NCBI RefSeq assembly: GCF_900105245.1
Contig: NZ_FNSZ01000001.1
Location: 2,852,001-2,916,000 of the forward strand
Source of the DNA: Streptomyces sp. 1222.5
GTDB taxonomy: Bacteria > Actinomycetota > Actinomycetes > Streptomycetales > Streptomycetaceae
Direction: 5' to 3'
Length of the DNA stretch: 64,000 bases
In this document: one piece after another, positions 8,731 to 19,382 of the stretch
Layout: the number at the start of each line of letters is the position of its first letter
Numbering within the stretch: position 1 is the first letter of the stretch
The notes under the pieces: model-generated
The model's input: only the letters and a program-made list of their open reading frames with translations
What the model was told of the DNA's origin: nothing
Databases searched by the model: none
Program-made: the position numbers and the translations under genes

Positions 8731-10263
8731 ATGACCAACTCGACGAGCACCGACCCGACCGCACCGCCCACCTCCGCCACCCGCGCCGGACGCCGCGAGT
8801 GGACCGCCCTCGGCGTGCTGATGCTGCCGCTGCTGCTGGTCTCGATGGACGTCTCCGTGCTCTACTTCGCCACCCCCGCGATCAGCGCGGACCTGCGGCC
8901 CAGCGGCACCCAGCAGCTGTGGATCTTCGACATCTACGGCTTCGTGCTGGCCGGCCTGCTGATGACGATGGGCGCCCTCGGCGACCGCATCGGCCGCCGC
9001 AAGCTCCTCCTCATGGGCGCCGCGGCCTTCGGCGGGGCCTCGCTCCTCGCGGCCTACGCGAACAGCGCCGAGACCCTGATCGCCGCCCGCGCGATCCTCG
9101 GCATCGGCGGGGCCACCCTGATGCCGTCGACCATGGCCCTGGTGCGCACGATGTTCACCGACCCCGGCCAGCGGGCGAAGGCGATCGGTCTGTGGTCCGG
9201 CGTGATGACCGGCGGCATCGCCCTGGGCTCGGTGATGAGCGGTGTCCTCGTCGAGCACTTCTGGTGGGGCTCGGTCTTCCTGGTCAACCTGCCCGCGATG
9301 GTGCTGCTGCTGGTCCTCGGCCCGGTGCTGCTGCCCGAGTCCCGCAACCCCGAGCCGGGACGGTTCGACTGGGTGAGCGTGCCGCTGTCGATGGCCGCCG
9401 TCCTGCCCGTGATCTACGGCCTCAAGGAGATCCCGTCCGAGGGCTGGCACCCGCTGTACGTCGTCTCCATCACCGTCGGCCTGCTCTTCGCCGCCGTGTT
9501 CGTCCGCCGCCAGCGCACCGGCGCCTCCCCCCTGGTGCCGCCCGCCCTCTTCCGGGGCCACGGCTTCACCCCGTCGCTGGTGCTGACCCTGGTCTCCGCG
9601 TTCGGGATGATGGGCTCGGCCATCTTCACCACGCAGTACCTCCAGTCGGTCCTCGGCAAGAGCCCGCTGGCGGCCGCGCTGTGGAGCCTGCTCCCGTCGG
9701 TGTTCATCGGCGTCGCCGCACCGCTCACCACCCAGCTCGTCCAGCGGGGCGTCAACCGCGCCTACGTCGTCGCCGGCGGCTTCGCGGTCACGGCGGCCGG
9801 CTACGCGCTGCTCGCCTTCACCGGCACCGACTCCCTGCTGCTGGTGCTGGCCGCGGCCGGCGTCCTGGCCTGCGGAGTGGTCGCGGTGATGTCCCAGCTG
9901 ACCGACCTGGCCATGAGCAGCGCCCCGGTGGAGCGGGCCGGCACCGCGTCCTCCCTCATGGAGACCGGTACGGAGTTCGGCGGCGCGCTCGGCATGGCCG
10001 TCCTCGGCTCCATCGGTACGGCGCTCTACCGCCACGGGATGCCGGCCACGGACCCGGCGGAGGCCCGCGAGACCCTGGGCGGCGCCCTGGCCGACGCGGC
10101 CCGGCTGCCCGGCGGGGCCGGCGACTCCCTCCTCGCCACCGCCAAGGAGGCGTTCACCAGCGGGATGCACGGCGTGGCGATCGCCGGCGCGGTGCTGCTG
10201 GCCCTCGCCGCGGTCGGCGCCGCGGTGAGCCTGCGGAGGATCGAGGTCCGGGCCGACCACTAG
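8731..10263 (+). CDS. MFS drug efflux transporter, DHA2 (14-TMS) family
   Basis: A 510-residue integral membrane protein with about 14 hydrophobic segments. Motif A is present as GALGDRIGRRK (about residue 82) and a motif C-like GGIALGSVMSGVL lies in TM5. The segment MDVSVLYFATPAISADL with QQLWIFDIYGFVLAG resembles the SmvA/QacA branch of proton-driven efflux pumps for cationic drugs. The C-terminus is basic and cytoplasmic. It is transcribed away from its TetR regulator and ends at a strong hairpin. The substrate is unknown. Confidence 0.9.
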   Translation: MTNSTSTDPTAPPTSATRAGRREWTALGVLMLPLLLVSMDVSVLYFATPAISADLRPSGTQQLWIFDIYGFVLAGLLMTMGALGDRIGRRKLLLMGAAAFGGASLLAAYANSAETLIAARAILGIGGATLMPSTMALVRTMFTDPGQRAKAIGLWSGVMTGGIALGSVMSGVLVEHFWWGSVFLVNLPAMVLLLVLGPVLLPESRNPEPGRFDWVSVPLSMAAVLPVIYGLKEIPSEGWHPLYVVSITVGLLFAAVFVRRQRTGASPLVPPALFRGHGFTPSLVLTLVSAFGMMGSAIFTTQYLQSVLGKSPLAAALWSLLPSVFIGVAAPLTTQLVQRGVNRAYVVAGGFAVTAAGYALLAFTGTDSLLLVLAAAGVLACGVVAVMSQLTDLAMSSAPVERAGTASSLMETGTEFGGALGMAVLGSIGTALYRHGMPATDPAEARETLGGALADAARLPGGAGDSLLATAKEAFTSGMHGVAIAGAVLLALAAVGAAVSLRRIEVRADH

Positions 10264-10273
10264 GACGGCACAC

Positions 10274-10322
10274 ACGAAACGCCGGACGGGCCGACTCGAA
10301 GTCGGCCCGTCCGGCGTTTCGT
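10274..10322 (+). terminator. Perfect 23-bp hairpin after the MFS gene
   Basis: A 23-bp perfect stem with a 3-base CGA loop begins 11 bases past the MFS stop codon; the arms start ACGAAACGCCGG and end CCGGCGTTTCGT. It is the strongest stem-loop I noticed in the window and should act on both strands. Confidence 0.85.
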
Positions 10323-10340
10323 GACGAACGCGTCCAGCGC

Positions 10341-10366
10341 CCGGCCCACCCGGACGGGTGGGCCGG
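10341..10366 (-). terminator. Hairpin after serA
   Basis: CCGGCCCACCC and GGGTGGGCCGG form an 11-bp perfect stem with a GGAC loop, starting 8 bases beyond the serA stop. With the preceding hairpin it gives back-to-back terminators between convergent genes. Confidence 0.7.
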
Positions 10367-10374
10367 TGGAGGAC

Positions 10375-11964
10375 TCAGACCAGGTTCACCGACCGGGCCG
10401 ACGTGGCGCCGATCTCGGAGGCGACCTCGGCCAGGACCGCGGGGCTGACCGTGTCGTCGACCGTCAGCACGGCCAGCGCCTCGCCGCCGACCGTCGCCCG
10501 GGCGACCTGCATGCCGGCGATGTTGATGCCGGCCTCGCCGAGGATGCGGCCGACGGTGCCGACGACACCCGGACGGTCCTCGTAGCGCAGCACGACCATG
10601 TGGTCGGCGAGCGCGAGGTCGACGTCGTAGTCGCCGACCGCGACGATCTTCTGTACGTGCTTCGGCCCGGCCAGCGTGCCGGAGACCGACACCTCCTCGC
10701 CGTCGCCCAGCGTGCCGCGCACGGTCACCACGTTGCGGTGGTCGGCCGACTCGGAGCTGGTGGTCAGGCGGACCTCCACGCCGCGCTCCTGCGCGAACAG
10801 CGGGGCGTTGACGTACGACACCGTCTCGTCGACGACGTCCTCGAAGACACCCTTGAGCGCGGACAGCTCCAGTACCTTCACGTCGTGCTGGGTGATCTCG
10901 CCGTAGACCTCGACGTCGAGGCGGACCGCGACCTCACCGGCGAGCGCGGTGAAGATACGGCCGAGACGCTCGGCGAGCGGCAGACCCGGCTTGACGTCCT
11001 CGGCGATGACACCGCCCTGGACGTTGACGGCGTCCGGCACCAGCTCACCGGCGAGGGCGAGCCGCACCGACCTGGCGACGGCGATACCGGCCTTCTCCTG
11101 GGCCTCGTCCGTCGAGGCGCCCAGGTGCGGCGTGCACACGACCTGGTCCAGCTCGAACAGCGGGGAGTCGGTGCACGGCTCCTTCGCGTACACGTCGAGG
11201 CCGGCACCGGCGACCCGGCCCTCCTTCAGCGCCGCGTACAGCGCCGCCTCGTCGACGATGCCGCCGCGGGCCGCGTTGACGATGCGCACGCTCGGCTTCA
11301 CCTTGCGCAGCGCCTCGTCGCCGATCAGGCCGAGGGTCTCGGGGGTCTTGGGCAGGTGGACGGTGATGAAGTCGGAGACCTCGAGCAGCTCGTCCAGCGA
11401 CAGCACCTTGACGCCCATCTGCGCGGCCCGTGCGGGCTGCACGTAGGGGTCGTAGGCCACGACCTTCATGCCGAAGGCGGACATGCGCTGCGCGACCAGG
11501 GCGCCGATGCGGCCGAGACCGACGACACCGAGGGTCTTCTCGGCGAGTTCCACGCCCGTGTACTTGCTGCGCTTCCACTCGGAGTTCTTCAGCGCGGCGT
11601 TGGCCTGCGGGATGTTGCGCGCGGTGGCGAGGAGCAGACCGCAGGCCAGCTCGGCGGCGGTCACGATGTTGGAGGTCGGCGCGTTGACGACCATGACGCC
11701 GGCCTTGGTGGAGGCGGAGACGTCGACGTTGTCCAGGCCGACGCCGGCACGCGCGACGACCTTGAGCTTCTTCGCCGCGGCGATGGCCTCGGCGTCCACC
11801 TTGGTGGCGGAACGGATCAGGATCGCGTCGACGTCGGCGATGGCGGGGAGCAGCTCGGCTCGGTCCGCTCCGTTGGTGTGCCGGATCTCGAAGTCCGGGC
11901 CGAGCGCGTCGACGGTCGCGGGCGACAGCTCTTCAGCGATGAGTACGACGGGTTTCGAGCTCAC
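10375..11964 (-). CDS. serA: D-3-phosphoglycerate dehydrogenase
   Basis: A 529-residue protein that commits 3-phosphoglycerate to serine synthesis using NAD. The GTG at 11964 was chosen because GAGGA lies just upstream and the product begins VSSKPVVLIAEELSPA. The Rossmann motif is VVGLGRIGALVAQ (about residue 150). The catalytic set is ARGG (Arg), DVYAKEP (Glu) and CTPHLGAST (His). The long C-terminal part carries the intervening (allosteric substrate-binding type) domain and a terminal ACT domain (VLRYEDRPGVVGTVGRILGE), as in the mycobacterial type-1 enzyme that is inhibited by serine. It stands alone between terminators on both sides. Confidence 0.96.
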   Translation of the reverse strand: MSSKPVVLIAEELSPATVDALGPDFEIRHTNGADRAELLPAIADVDAILIRSATKVDAEAIAAAKKLKVVARAGVGLDNVDVSASTKAGVMVVNAPTSNIVTAAELACGLLLATARNIPQANAALKNSEWKRSKYTGVELAEKTLGVVGLGRIGALVAQRMSAFGMKVVAYDPYVQPARAAQMGVKVLSLDELLEVSDFITVHLPKTPETLGLIGDEALRKVKPSVRIVNAARGGIVDEAALYAALKEGRVAGAGLDVYAKEPCTDSPLFELDQVVCTPHLGASTDEAQEKAGIAVARSVRLALAGELVPDAVNVQGGVIAEDVKPGLPLAERLGRIFTALAGEVAVRLDVEVYGEITQHDVKVLELSALKGVFEDVVDETVSYVNAPLFAQERGVEVRLTTSSESADHRNVVTVRGTLGDGEEVSVSGTLAGPKHVQKIVAVGDYDVDLALADHMVVLRYEDRPGVVGTVGRILGEAGINIAGMQVARATVGGEALAVLTVDDTVSPAVLAEVASEIGATSARSVNLV

Positions 11965-12150
11965 GTGAGTCCTCACAAGTCCAATGCGGACGGCCGTCCC
12001 GACGGCCGCAGGCGGTGGAGGGGGCTAGCCGCGGAAGACGCACGACGCTGTGGGCCTGACGCGTGTTGTGCAGAAGTGTAGTGGCGTGGCGGTGGTCGTT
12101 CTGCGCCTCTACGGAAGGATCACCCGTCCGTGGCTGGACGGGGTGGACAA

Positions 12151-12181
12151 CAGGGGCCGGGGTGATCCGCCCCGGCCCCTG
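12151..12181 (-). terminator. Hairpin after ilvC
   Basis: CAGGGGCCGGGG and CCCCGGCCCCTG form a 12-bp perfect stem with a 7-base loop, 9 bases past the ilvC stop codon. It closes the ilvBNC operon. Confidence 0.78.
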
Positions 12182-12190
12182 CCATGAGGC

Positions 12191-13255
<1,065 letters not shown>

Positions 13256-13309
13256 TCAGGATCTCGGCATACGGGCGGCCGGCGATGCACCGACCGCCCG
13301 TATCCAGCC

Positions 13310-13834
13310 TTACGCGGATCGGTCGAGCGCGCGCAGCGAGCGGTCCGTGATGGAGCGGGCGCCACGGCCGATCGCGATCGTGCCGGACTGCACCAGTTCC
13401 TTGATGCCGTACGGCTCCAGCATCTTGAGCATGGCGGAGAGCTTGTCGCCGGACCCGGTGGCCTCGATGGTGACGGCGTCCGGGGAGACGTCGACGGTCT
13501 TGGCACGGAACAGCTGGACGATCTCGACGATCTGGGAGCGGGTCTCGTTGTCCGCCCGGACCTTCACCAGAACGAGTTCGCGCTGAACGGCCTGACCGGG
13601 TTCCAGCTCGACGATCTTCAGCACGTTGACCAGCTTGTTGAGCTGCTTGGTGACCTGCTCCAGCGGCAGGTCCTCGACGCCCACCACGATGGTGATGCGG
13701 GAGATGTCGGGGTGCTCGGTGACGCCGACCGCGAGCGAGTCGATGTTGAAGCCGCGGCGGGAGAAGAGGGCGGCGATCCGGGCCAGGATGCCCGGGGTGT
13801 TCTCCACCAGGACGGAGAGCGTGTGCTTGGACAT
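13310..13834 (-). CDS. ilvN: Acetolactate synthase small (regulatory) subunit
   Basis: A 174-residue regulatory partner of IlvB. The N-terminal ACT domain (SVLVENTPGILARIAALFSR, then RGFNIDSLAVG) binds valine in the family. The C-terminal domain (LVLVKVRADNETRSQIVEI onward) is the usual second half. It starts 21 bp after ilvB, consistent with co-translation of the complex. The length is normal. Confidence 0.96.
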   Translation of the reverse strand: MSKHTLSVLVENTPGILARIAALFSRRGFNIDSLAVGVTEHPDISRITIVVGVEDLPLEQVTKQLNKLVNVLKIVELEPGQAVQRELVLVKVRADNETRSQIVEIVQLFRAKTVDVSPDAVTIEATGSGDKLSAMLKMLEPYGIKELVQSGTIAIGRGARSITDRSLRALDRSA

Positions 13835-13855
13835 GGTCTTTTACGTCTCTCTCGC

Positions 13856-15715
13856 TCAGTCGTCTTCGTTGTCGCCGAAGTCGGGGCGGACGTCCCGGGC
13901 GGCCATGATCTCGTCGTTGGAGGTGCCGGCGGCGACCATCGGCCACACCATCGCGTCCTCGTGGACGATGAAGTCGATGACGACCGGGCGGTCGTTGATG
14001 GAGTTCGCCTCTTCGATGACCTTGTCCAGGTCCTCCGGGCGCTCACAGCGGATCGCGTGGCACCCCATGGCCTCCGACAGCTTCACGAAGTCGGGGACGC
14101 GGGTGCCGGCGCTCGGCTGCCTGCCGTCCGCCTCGGGGCCGGAGTGCAGCACGGTGTTGGAGTAGCGCTGGTTGTAGAACAGCGTCTGCCACTGGCGGAC
14201 CATCCCGAGAGCGCCGTTGTTGATGATGGCGACCTTGATCGGGATGTTGTTCAGGGCGCAGGTGGTCAGTTCCTGATTGGTCATCTGGAAACAGCCGTCG
14301 CCGTCGATCGCCCAGACCGTCTGGTCCGGCGCGCCCGCCTTGGCGCCCATCGCGGCCGGGACCGCGTAGCCCATCGTTCCGGCGCCGCCGGAGTTCAGCC
14401 AGGTGGCGGGCTTCTCGTACTGGATGAAGTGCGCGGACCACATCTGGTGCTGGCCCACGCCCGCCGCGAAGATCGTGCCCTCCGGCGCGAGCTGCCCGAT
14501 GCGCTCGATGACCGCTTGCGGGGACAGGGAGCCGTCCGCGGGCTGGTCGTAGCCCAGCGGGTAGGTCTCGCGCCAGCGGTTGAGGTCGCTCCACCAGGCC
14601 GTGTAGTCGCCCTTGCCGCCTTCGCCGTGCTCCTTCTGCACCGCCTGGACCAGGTCGGCGATGACCTCGCGGGCGTCGCCCACGATCGGCACGTCCGCGG
14701 CGCGGTTCTTGCCGATCTCCGCCGGGTCGATGTCGGCGTGGACGATCTTGGCGTACGGGGCGAAGCTGTCCAGCTTGCCGGTGACGCGGTCGTCGAAGCG
14801 GGCTCCGAGGGCGACGATCAGGTCGGCCTTCTGCAGCGCGGTGACGGCGGTGACCGCACCGTGCATGCCCGGCATTCCCACGTGCAGCGGGTGGCTGTCG
14901 GGGAATGCGCCGAGCGCCATCAGGGTGGTGGTGACGGGCGCTCCGGTGAGTTCGGCGAGGACCTTCAGCTCGGCGGTGGCGCCGGCCTTGATGACGCCGC
15001 CGCCGACGTAGAGGACGGGCCGCTTCGCGGAGGTGATCAGCTTCGCGGCCTCACGGATCTGCTTGGCGTGCGGCTTGGTCACCGGGCGGTAGCCGGGCAG
15101 GTCCATCGTGGGCGGCCACGAGAACGTCGTCTTCGCCTGCAGGGCGTCCTTGGCGATGTCCACCAGGACCGGGCCCGGACGGCCCGTGGAGGCGATGTGG
15201 AACGCCTGCGCGATCACCCGCGGGATGTCCTCCGCCTTGGTGACCAGGAAGTTGTGCTTGGTGATCGGCATCGTGATACCGACGATGTCCGCCTCCTGGA
15301 AGGCGTCCGTCCCGATCGACTTCGACGCGACCTGACCCGTGATCGCGACCAGCGGCACCGAGTCCATGTGCGCGTCCGCGATCGGCGTCACCAGGTTCGT
15401 CGCTCCCGGACCCGAGGTGGCCATGCAGACACCGACCCTGCCGGTGGCCTGCGCGTACCCCGTGGCCGCGTGACCCGCGCCCTGCTCGTGACGGACCAGC
15501 ACGTGACGCACCCGGGTGGAGTCCATCAACGGGTCGTACGCCGGCAGGATCGCGCCCCCGGGAATGCCGAACACCGTGTCCGCGCCGACCTCCTCGAGGG
15601 AGCGGATGAGGGACTGCGCACCAGTCACGTGCTCGACGGGGGCGGACATCTGTCCTCCGGAACGGGGCCGCGGCTGCGGATGGTGGGCCCCGGTGGCCTG
15701 CTCGGTCATCGGCAT
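13856..15715 (-). CDS. ilvB: Acetolactate synthase large (catalytic) subunit
   Basis: A 619-residue ThDP enzyme making 2-acetolactate or 2-aceto-2-hydroxybutyrate, the first shared step for valine, leucine and isoleucine. The ThDP-activating Glu is in [15 protein letters not shown] (about residue 80). The FAD/central domain and the [12 protein letters not shown]hDP-Mg motif (about residue 480) are intact. A short non-conserved N-terminal extension (about 24 residues) precedes the family start at [12 protein letters not shown] second ATG two codons in (15709) has an equally good upstream site. It is preceded by an attenuator leader. Confidence 0.96.
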   Translation of the reverse strand: MPMTEQATGAHHPQPRPRSGGQMSAPVEHVTGAQSLIRSLEEVGADTVFGIPGGAILPAYDPLMDSTRVRHVLVRHEQGAGHAATGYAQATGRVGVCMATSGPGATNLVTPIADAHMDSVPLVAITGQVASKSIGTDAFQEADIVGITMPITKHNFLVTKAEDIPRVIAQAFHIASTGRPGPVLVDIAKDALQAKTTFSWPPTMDLPGYRPVTKPHAKQIREAAKLITSAKRPVLYVGGGVIKAGATAELKVLAELTGAPVTTTLMALGAFPDSHPLHVGMPGMHGAVTAVTALQKADLIVALGARFDDRVTGKLDSFAPYAKIVHADIDPAEIGKNRAADVPIVGDAREVIADLVQAVQKEHGEGGKGDYTAWWSDLNRWRETYPLGYDQPADGSLSPQAVIERIGQLAPEGTIFAAGVGQHQMWSAHFIQYEKPATWLNSGGAGTMGYAVPAAMGAKAGAPDQTVWAIDGDGCFQMTNQELTTCALNNIPIKVAIINNGALGMVRQWQTLFYNQRYSNTVLHSGPEADGRQPSAGTRVPDFVKLSEAMGCHAIRCERPEDLDKVIEEANSINDRPVVIDFIVHEDAMVWPMVAAGTSNDEIMAARDVRPDFGDNEDD

Positions 15716-15789
15716 TCTCTTCTCGATGCTGAGGGTTTTTGCGAGGTTCGTGCGGAGTTCGGACGCTGCACGAAAGTCACTCGTGCAAC

Positions 15790-15823
15790 AAAAAACCCCT
15801 CGTGCCGCAAGGCAAGCGAGGGG
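15790..15823 (-). terminator. Attenuator: hairpin followed by six U residues
   Basis: On the minus strand CCCCTCG-CT-TGCC, loop TTGC, then GGCA-CGAGGGG, followed by TTTTTT. A genuine U-tract is rare in this genome, which supports a regulated intrinsic terminator between the leader peptide and ilvB. Confidence 0.85.
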
Positions 15824-15877
15824 AGCGCGCCGGTGTGGTCGCTGGGGATTCCGGATCGTCCTCCGGTGGGTCCCAGC

Positions 15878-15919
15878 TCAGCCGACGCGCTTTCCAAGTA
15901 CGAGAATTCGGGTGCGCAT
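15878..15919 (-). CDS. ilv operon leader peptide (13 aa)
   Basis: MRTRILVLGKRVG, thirteen codons ending TGA. Residues 5-8 are Ile-Leu-Val-Leu, with another Val at 12, so ribosome progress would report on the charging of all three branched-chain tRNAs. GAGAGGG lies about 9 bases upstream of the ATG. The stop codon abuts the first hairpin of the leader, as needed for ribosome-stalling control of ilvB. Confidence 0.85.
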   Translation of the reverse strand: MRTRILVLGKRVG

Positions 15920-15952
15920 GGCACTGACCCTCTCCCCGGCACGCACCACGTG

Positions 15953-18900
15953 TCAAGTGGGTGGGACGGGCGTCTCAGCATGTGAGCGAAGGGCACTGCC
16001 GCCTCCGAGAACAGCGGGAACACCCCCTGTGTACACCCCTTTGGACTCCCGCGCGCCGCTCCCCGCGAATGCGGGCTCGGCCGGGGCGTGCGGCACCGGG
16101 TAATGGCCGGATCCGAGCGCCCGGCGCAGCCGGTACTCGTCCAGCGGGCCGGCGAACGCCATGCCCTGGCCGTGCGTGCAGCCCATCGCGCGCAACGCGA
16201 CCACCTGCTCGGGCAGGTCCACTCCCTCGGCGACGGACTGCAGCCCGAGATCGCCCGCGATCCGGAGCAGCCCGCCGGTGATCTTGTGCAGGCGCGCGGA
16301 CTCCACGACACCCTCGACCAGGCTGCGGTCGAGCTTGAGGATGTCCACGGGCAGCCGCCTCAGCGCGGTGATCGCCGCGTAGCCGCTGCCGAAGCCGTCC
16401 AGGGCGATCCGCACCCCGAGTCTGCTGAGCGCGTTCAGGCGGCGCTCCAGCTCGTCCAGGGAGACGCGGGGATCGGTGTCGGACAGCTCGACGACCAGGG
16501 CGCCGGGCGGCAGTCCGTGCCGGGTCAGCAGGGCCTCCACGGAGCCGAGGGGGATCGAGCGGTCCAGCAGGCGCCGGGCGCTCATCCGTACCGCGACGGG
16601 CACGACGAGGCCGGTGGCGGCCCGTTCGGCGGCCTGCTCCACGGCTTCCTGGAGGACCCAGCGGTCCAGCTCGGCGGTCTTGTCGCCGTCCTCGGTCACC
16701 CGCAGGAACTCGGCCGGCGTGAACAGCACGCCTTGCGAGGAGCGCCAGCGGGCCTGTGCGGAGACCGCGGTGACGCGTCCGTCGCCGAGGCACACCACCG
16801 GCTGGTGCAGCAGCGCGAACTCGCCGTCGTGCAGCGCGGCACGCAGCCGCGTGGCCAGCTCCGCCTTGCGTACGACGTCCTGCTGCATCTGCGGTTTGTA
16901 CAGTTCGACCCGGCCTTTTCCGGCCGACTTCGCGCGGTACATCGCGAGGTCGGCGTTGCGCAGCAGTTCGCCAGCGCCGAGCCCGGACTCGGCGAAGGCC
17001 ACGCCGATGGAGGCGTTGACCCGGACATCGTTGCCGTCGATGGCGTACGGCTGGGACAGGGTCGACCGCAGCCGGTCGGCCAGCTCCAGGATGTTGCGCT
17101 CCCGGGCCGCGCGGTCGCGGGTGCCGTCCCCGACGATCAGGGCCGCGAACTCGTCGCCGCCCAGCCGGGAGGCGGTGTCCCCCTGCCGGACCGCGTCCTG
17201 GAGTCTGCGGGCGGCCTGGACGAGCAGCTCGTCCCCGGCCTGGTGGCCGATCGTGTCGTTGACGGCCTTGAAGCCGTCGAGGTCGATGAAGAGGACGGCC
17301 GTGCCGCGCAGGGCGGCGCCCCGATCGGTGGCCCGGCGGCCGGACAGGGCCTGCTGCACCCGCCGGGTGAACAGGGCGCGGTTGGGCAGGTCGGTCAGCG
17401 GGTCGTGCTCGGCGTTGTGCTGCAACTGCGCCTGCAGGCGCACTCTCTCGGTCACGTCCCGGCTGTTGAAGATCAGCCCGCCGTGGTGCCGGTTGACGGT
17501 GGACTCGACGTTGAGCCAGCCTCCCCCACCGCCGGAGCGGAACCGGCACTCGATCCGCGTGGTGGGCTCGTCCTGGGGGCTGGCGGCGAGGAAGCGGCGC
17601 ACCTCGTGCACCACGCAGCCGAGGTCCTCCGGGTGGATCAGCGCGGCCAGCTCACTGCCCACCAGGTCCTCCGCGGGCCGGCCGTAGACGCCCGCGGCGG
17701 CCGGGGAGACGTACCGGAGGACGCCGTTGGGCGCGGCGATCATGATCACGTCGCTGGAGCCCTGCACCAGGGAGCGGAAGTGGTTCTCCTTCTGCGCCAG
17801 TTCCTGGGTGAGGGTGATGTTGTCCAGCAGCATGATGCCCTGGCGGATGACGAGGGCGAGCACGACGGCACCCGCGGTGATGAGCACCACGTGGTCGGGT
17901 CTGCGGCCGTTCAGGACGTTGTACAGGATGCCGAGCGTGCACACGGCCGCGGCGAGGTACGGGGTGAGCGCGGCGAGCGAGCCGGTGATCGGGCGTCCGG
18001 CCGGATACCGGCCGTGGTCACCTCCCGGCGCGGGTGTCGGCGACGGTGCGGGCGCGGAGGCGTGGTGGTGGCTCGTGCCGCGCTGGCCGGGCACGTGCTC
18101 GTGCACCACGCGCGTGTGCCCGTCGGGCACCCGCTTCTCCTGGGCGCCCCGGCGCCGGGGCGCGGCCCAGGGGGCGTAGGCGAGCAGCAGGGAGCCGCCG
18201 AACCAGCCCGCGTCGAGCAGCTGCCCCGAACGGTAACTGCTGTGCAGCAGCGGGGAGGTGAACAGCGCGTCGCACATCACGGTCAGCGCGAGCGCGCCGA
18301 TCGCCGTGTTCACCGCCGTGCGGTTGCCCGGGGCTCGGCGGAAGTGCAGGGCGAGGACCATGCTGACGAGCGCGATGTCGAGCAGCGGGTAGGCCAGCGA
18401 CAGCGCGGTGTGCGCCACGCTCGGTCCGTCGAAGCGAGCGGCCTGGGCGAGGGCGAGGCTCCAGGAGAGGGTGAGCAGGGAGCCGCCGATCAGCCAGGCG
18501 TCCAGCGCCAGGCAGATCCAGCCCGCCTTCGTCACCGGGCGCTTGGCGAGGACCAGCAGGCCGACGATGGCGGGCGGGGCGAAGCAGAGGAAGAACAGGT
18601 CGGCGTAGCTGGGACTGGGTACGGTCCGTTCGAGGACGACCTCGTACCAGCCCCAGACCGCGTTGCCCAGGGCGGCCATCGTGGAGGAGAGGGCGAACAG
18701 CAGCCAGGCGGACCGGAAGCGCACGCGCGCGCTGCGGGCGTAGAGGAAGCACGAGACGGCGGCGGTGCCCGCCGCGGCGCTCAGCCCGAAGTCGCCCATG
18801 ATCAGTGCGACTTGTTCGGCCCCCCAGTCGAACGCGGCTCCCACGCCGTAGGCCGCGCAGACCAGGGCGAGGACGAGCTGCTCCGTCAGTCGCGTGCCCT

Positions 18901-19183
18901 CGCGGCAGGCCGGCCGGCGGGGCGGCGGCGTCTCCTGCGGGTGCGGTGCGCGCACCGGTGCTTCGAGCGCGGTGGAGACCGAGGGCGGCGCACTCACCGG
19001 GGCCTCCCGGTCCGCGCCGCTCCCGTGTCCTGCCGCTCCCGGTGCGCCGGGTGCGCATGCCTTCTGCGGCCGGTGTGCCTGCGCTGGCGGTGGCTGTGGT
19101 GGCCGGTGTGATGGCCGCGTCTGCGCGTGGCCGCGCGCCAGGGTCGCCGCCGGCGGCTCCGCCGCGTCGGATCGTTCGTCCAT
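15953..19183 (-). CDS. cdgC: Membrane PAS-GGDEF-EAL protein, CdgC-like (degenerate EAL)
   Basis: About 1076 residues. The start is uncertain: the ATG at 19183 gives MDERSDAAEPP but has no strong ribosome site. A proline-rich N-terminus is followed by about ten hydrophobic segments (residues 95-410), a PAS domain (about 464-580), GGDEF (about 590-740) and an EAL-type domain. The diguanylate cyclase motif is exact (RLGGDEFAAL, about 675), and an RxxD I-site (RQGD) lies five residues before it. In the EAL domain the signature is SAQARW, the acidic pair is LDGFG instead of DDFG, and SDTDP replaces ITES, so phosphodiesterase activity is unlikely. It neighbours ilvB as I recall for S. coelicolor SCO5511; the gene name rests on that recollection. 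Confidence 0.8.
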   Translation of the reverse strand: MDERSDAAEPPAATLARGHAQTRPSHRPPQPPPAQAHRPQKACAPGAPGAAGHGSGADREAPVSAPPSVSTALEAPVRAPHPQETPPPRRPACREGTRLTEQLVLALVCAAYGVGAAFDWGAEQVALIMGDFGLSAAAGTAAVSCFLYARSARVRFRSAWLLFALSSTMAALGNAVWGWYEVVLERTVPSPSYADLFFLCFAPPAIVGLLVLAKRPVTKAGWICLALDAWLIGGSLLTLSWSLALAQAARFDGPSVAHTALSLAYPLLDIALVSMVLALHFRRAPGNRTAVNTAIGALALTVMCDALFTSPLLHSSYRSGQLLDAGWFGGSLLLAYAPWAAPRRRGAQEKRVPDGHTRVVHEHVPGQRGTSHHHASAPAPSPTPAPGGDHGRYPAGRPITGSLAALTPYLAAAVCTLGILYNVLNGRRPDHVVLITAGAVVLALVIRQGIMLLDNITLTQELAQKENHFRSLVQGSSDVIMIAAPNGVLRYVSPAAAGVYGRPAEDLVGSELAALIHPEDLGCVVHEVRRFLAASPQDEPTTRIECRFRSGGGGGWLNVESTVNRHHGGLIFNSRDVTERVRLQAQLQHNAEHDPLTDLPNRALFTRRVQQALSGRRATDRGAALRGTAVLFIDLDGFKAVNDTIGHQAGDELLVQAARRLQDAVRQGDTASRLGGDEFAALIVGDGTRDRAARERNILELADRLRSTLSQPYAIDGNDVRVNASIGVAFAESGLGAGELLRNADLAMYRAKSAGKGRVELYKPQMQQDVVRKAELATRLRAALHDGEFALLHQPVVCLGDGRVTAVSAQARWRSSQGVLFTPAEFLRVTEDGDKTAELDRWVLQEAVEQAAERAATGLVVPVAVRMSARRLLDRSIPLGSVEALLTRHGLPPGALVVELSDTDPRVSLDELERRLNALSRLGVRIALDGFGSGYAAITALRRLPVDILKLDRSLVEGVVESARLHKITGGLLRIAGDLGLQSVAEGVDLPEQVVALRAMGCTHGQGMAFAGPLDEYRLRRALGSGHYPVPHAPAEPAFAGSGARESKGVYTGGVPAVLGGGSALRSHAETPVPPT

Positions 19184-19382
19184 AGGCCGTGCATCGCCCG
19201 TCGCCCCCCTCACAAATCTGAAATGTCCGTCCCCAGCGCCAAATGGTCGGCGGCGCAGCCCCTGTCGGGACGATACACCAGGATCGTCACTCAGGGACAT
19301 AGGTTCTCTACGCTCCGTGACGATCAGTGGCGACGCGGGCACGCGCCGCGCCCGAAAGGTAGCGGAGGGTGCCGGAAGCGGA

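Larger units (their letters stand above)
15716..15957 (-). promoter_or_regulatory. ilvB leader region with classical attenuation layout
   Basis: Read on the minus strand, the region holds a -35-like TTGACA (15952-15957), then the ribosome site GAGAGGG, then a 13-codon leader peptide (15878-15919). A pause-type hairpin follows immediately (15845-15874: GGGA/TCCC enclosing CCGGA/TCCGG), then the U-tract terminator (15790-15823), and a last stem (15767-15787: TCGTGCA/TGCACGA) before ilvB. The order matches ribosome-mediated attenuation of ilv operons. I did not find a strong -10 hexamer. Attenuation of this operon in actinobacteria has been proposed before, so the layout itself is not new. Confidence 0.8.
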
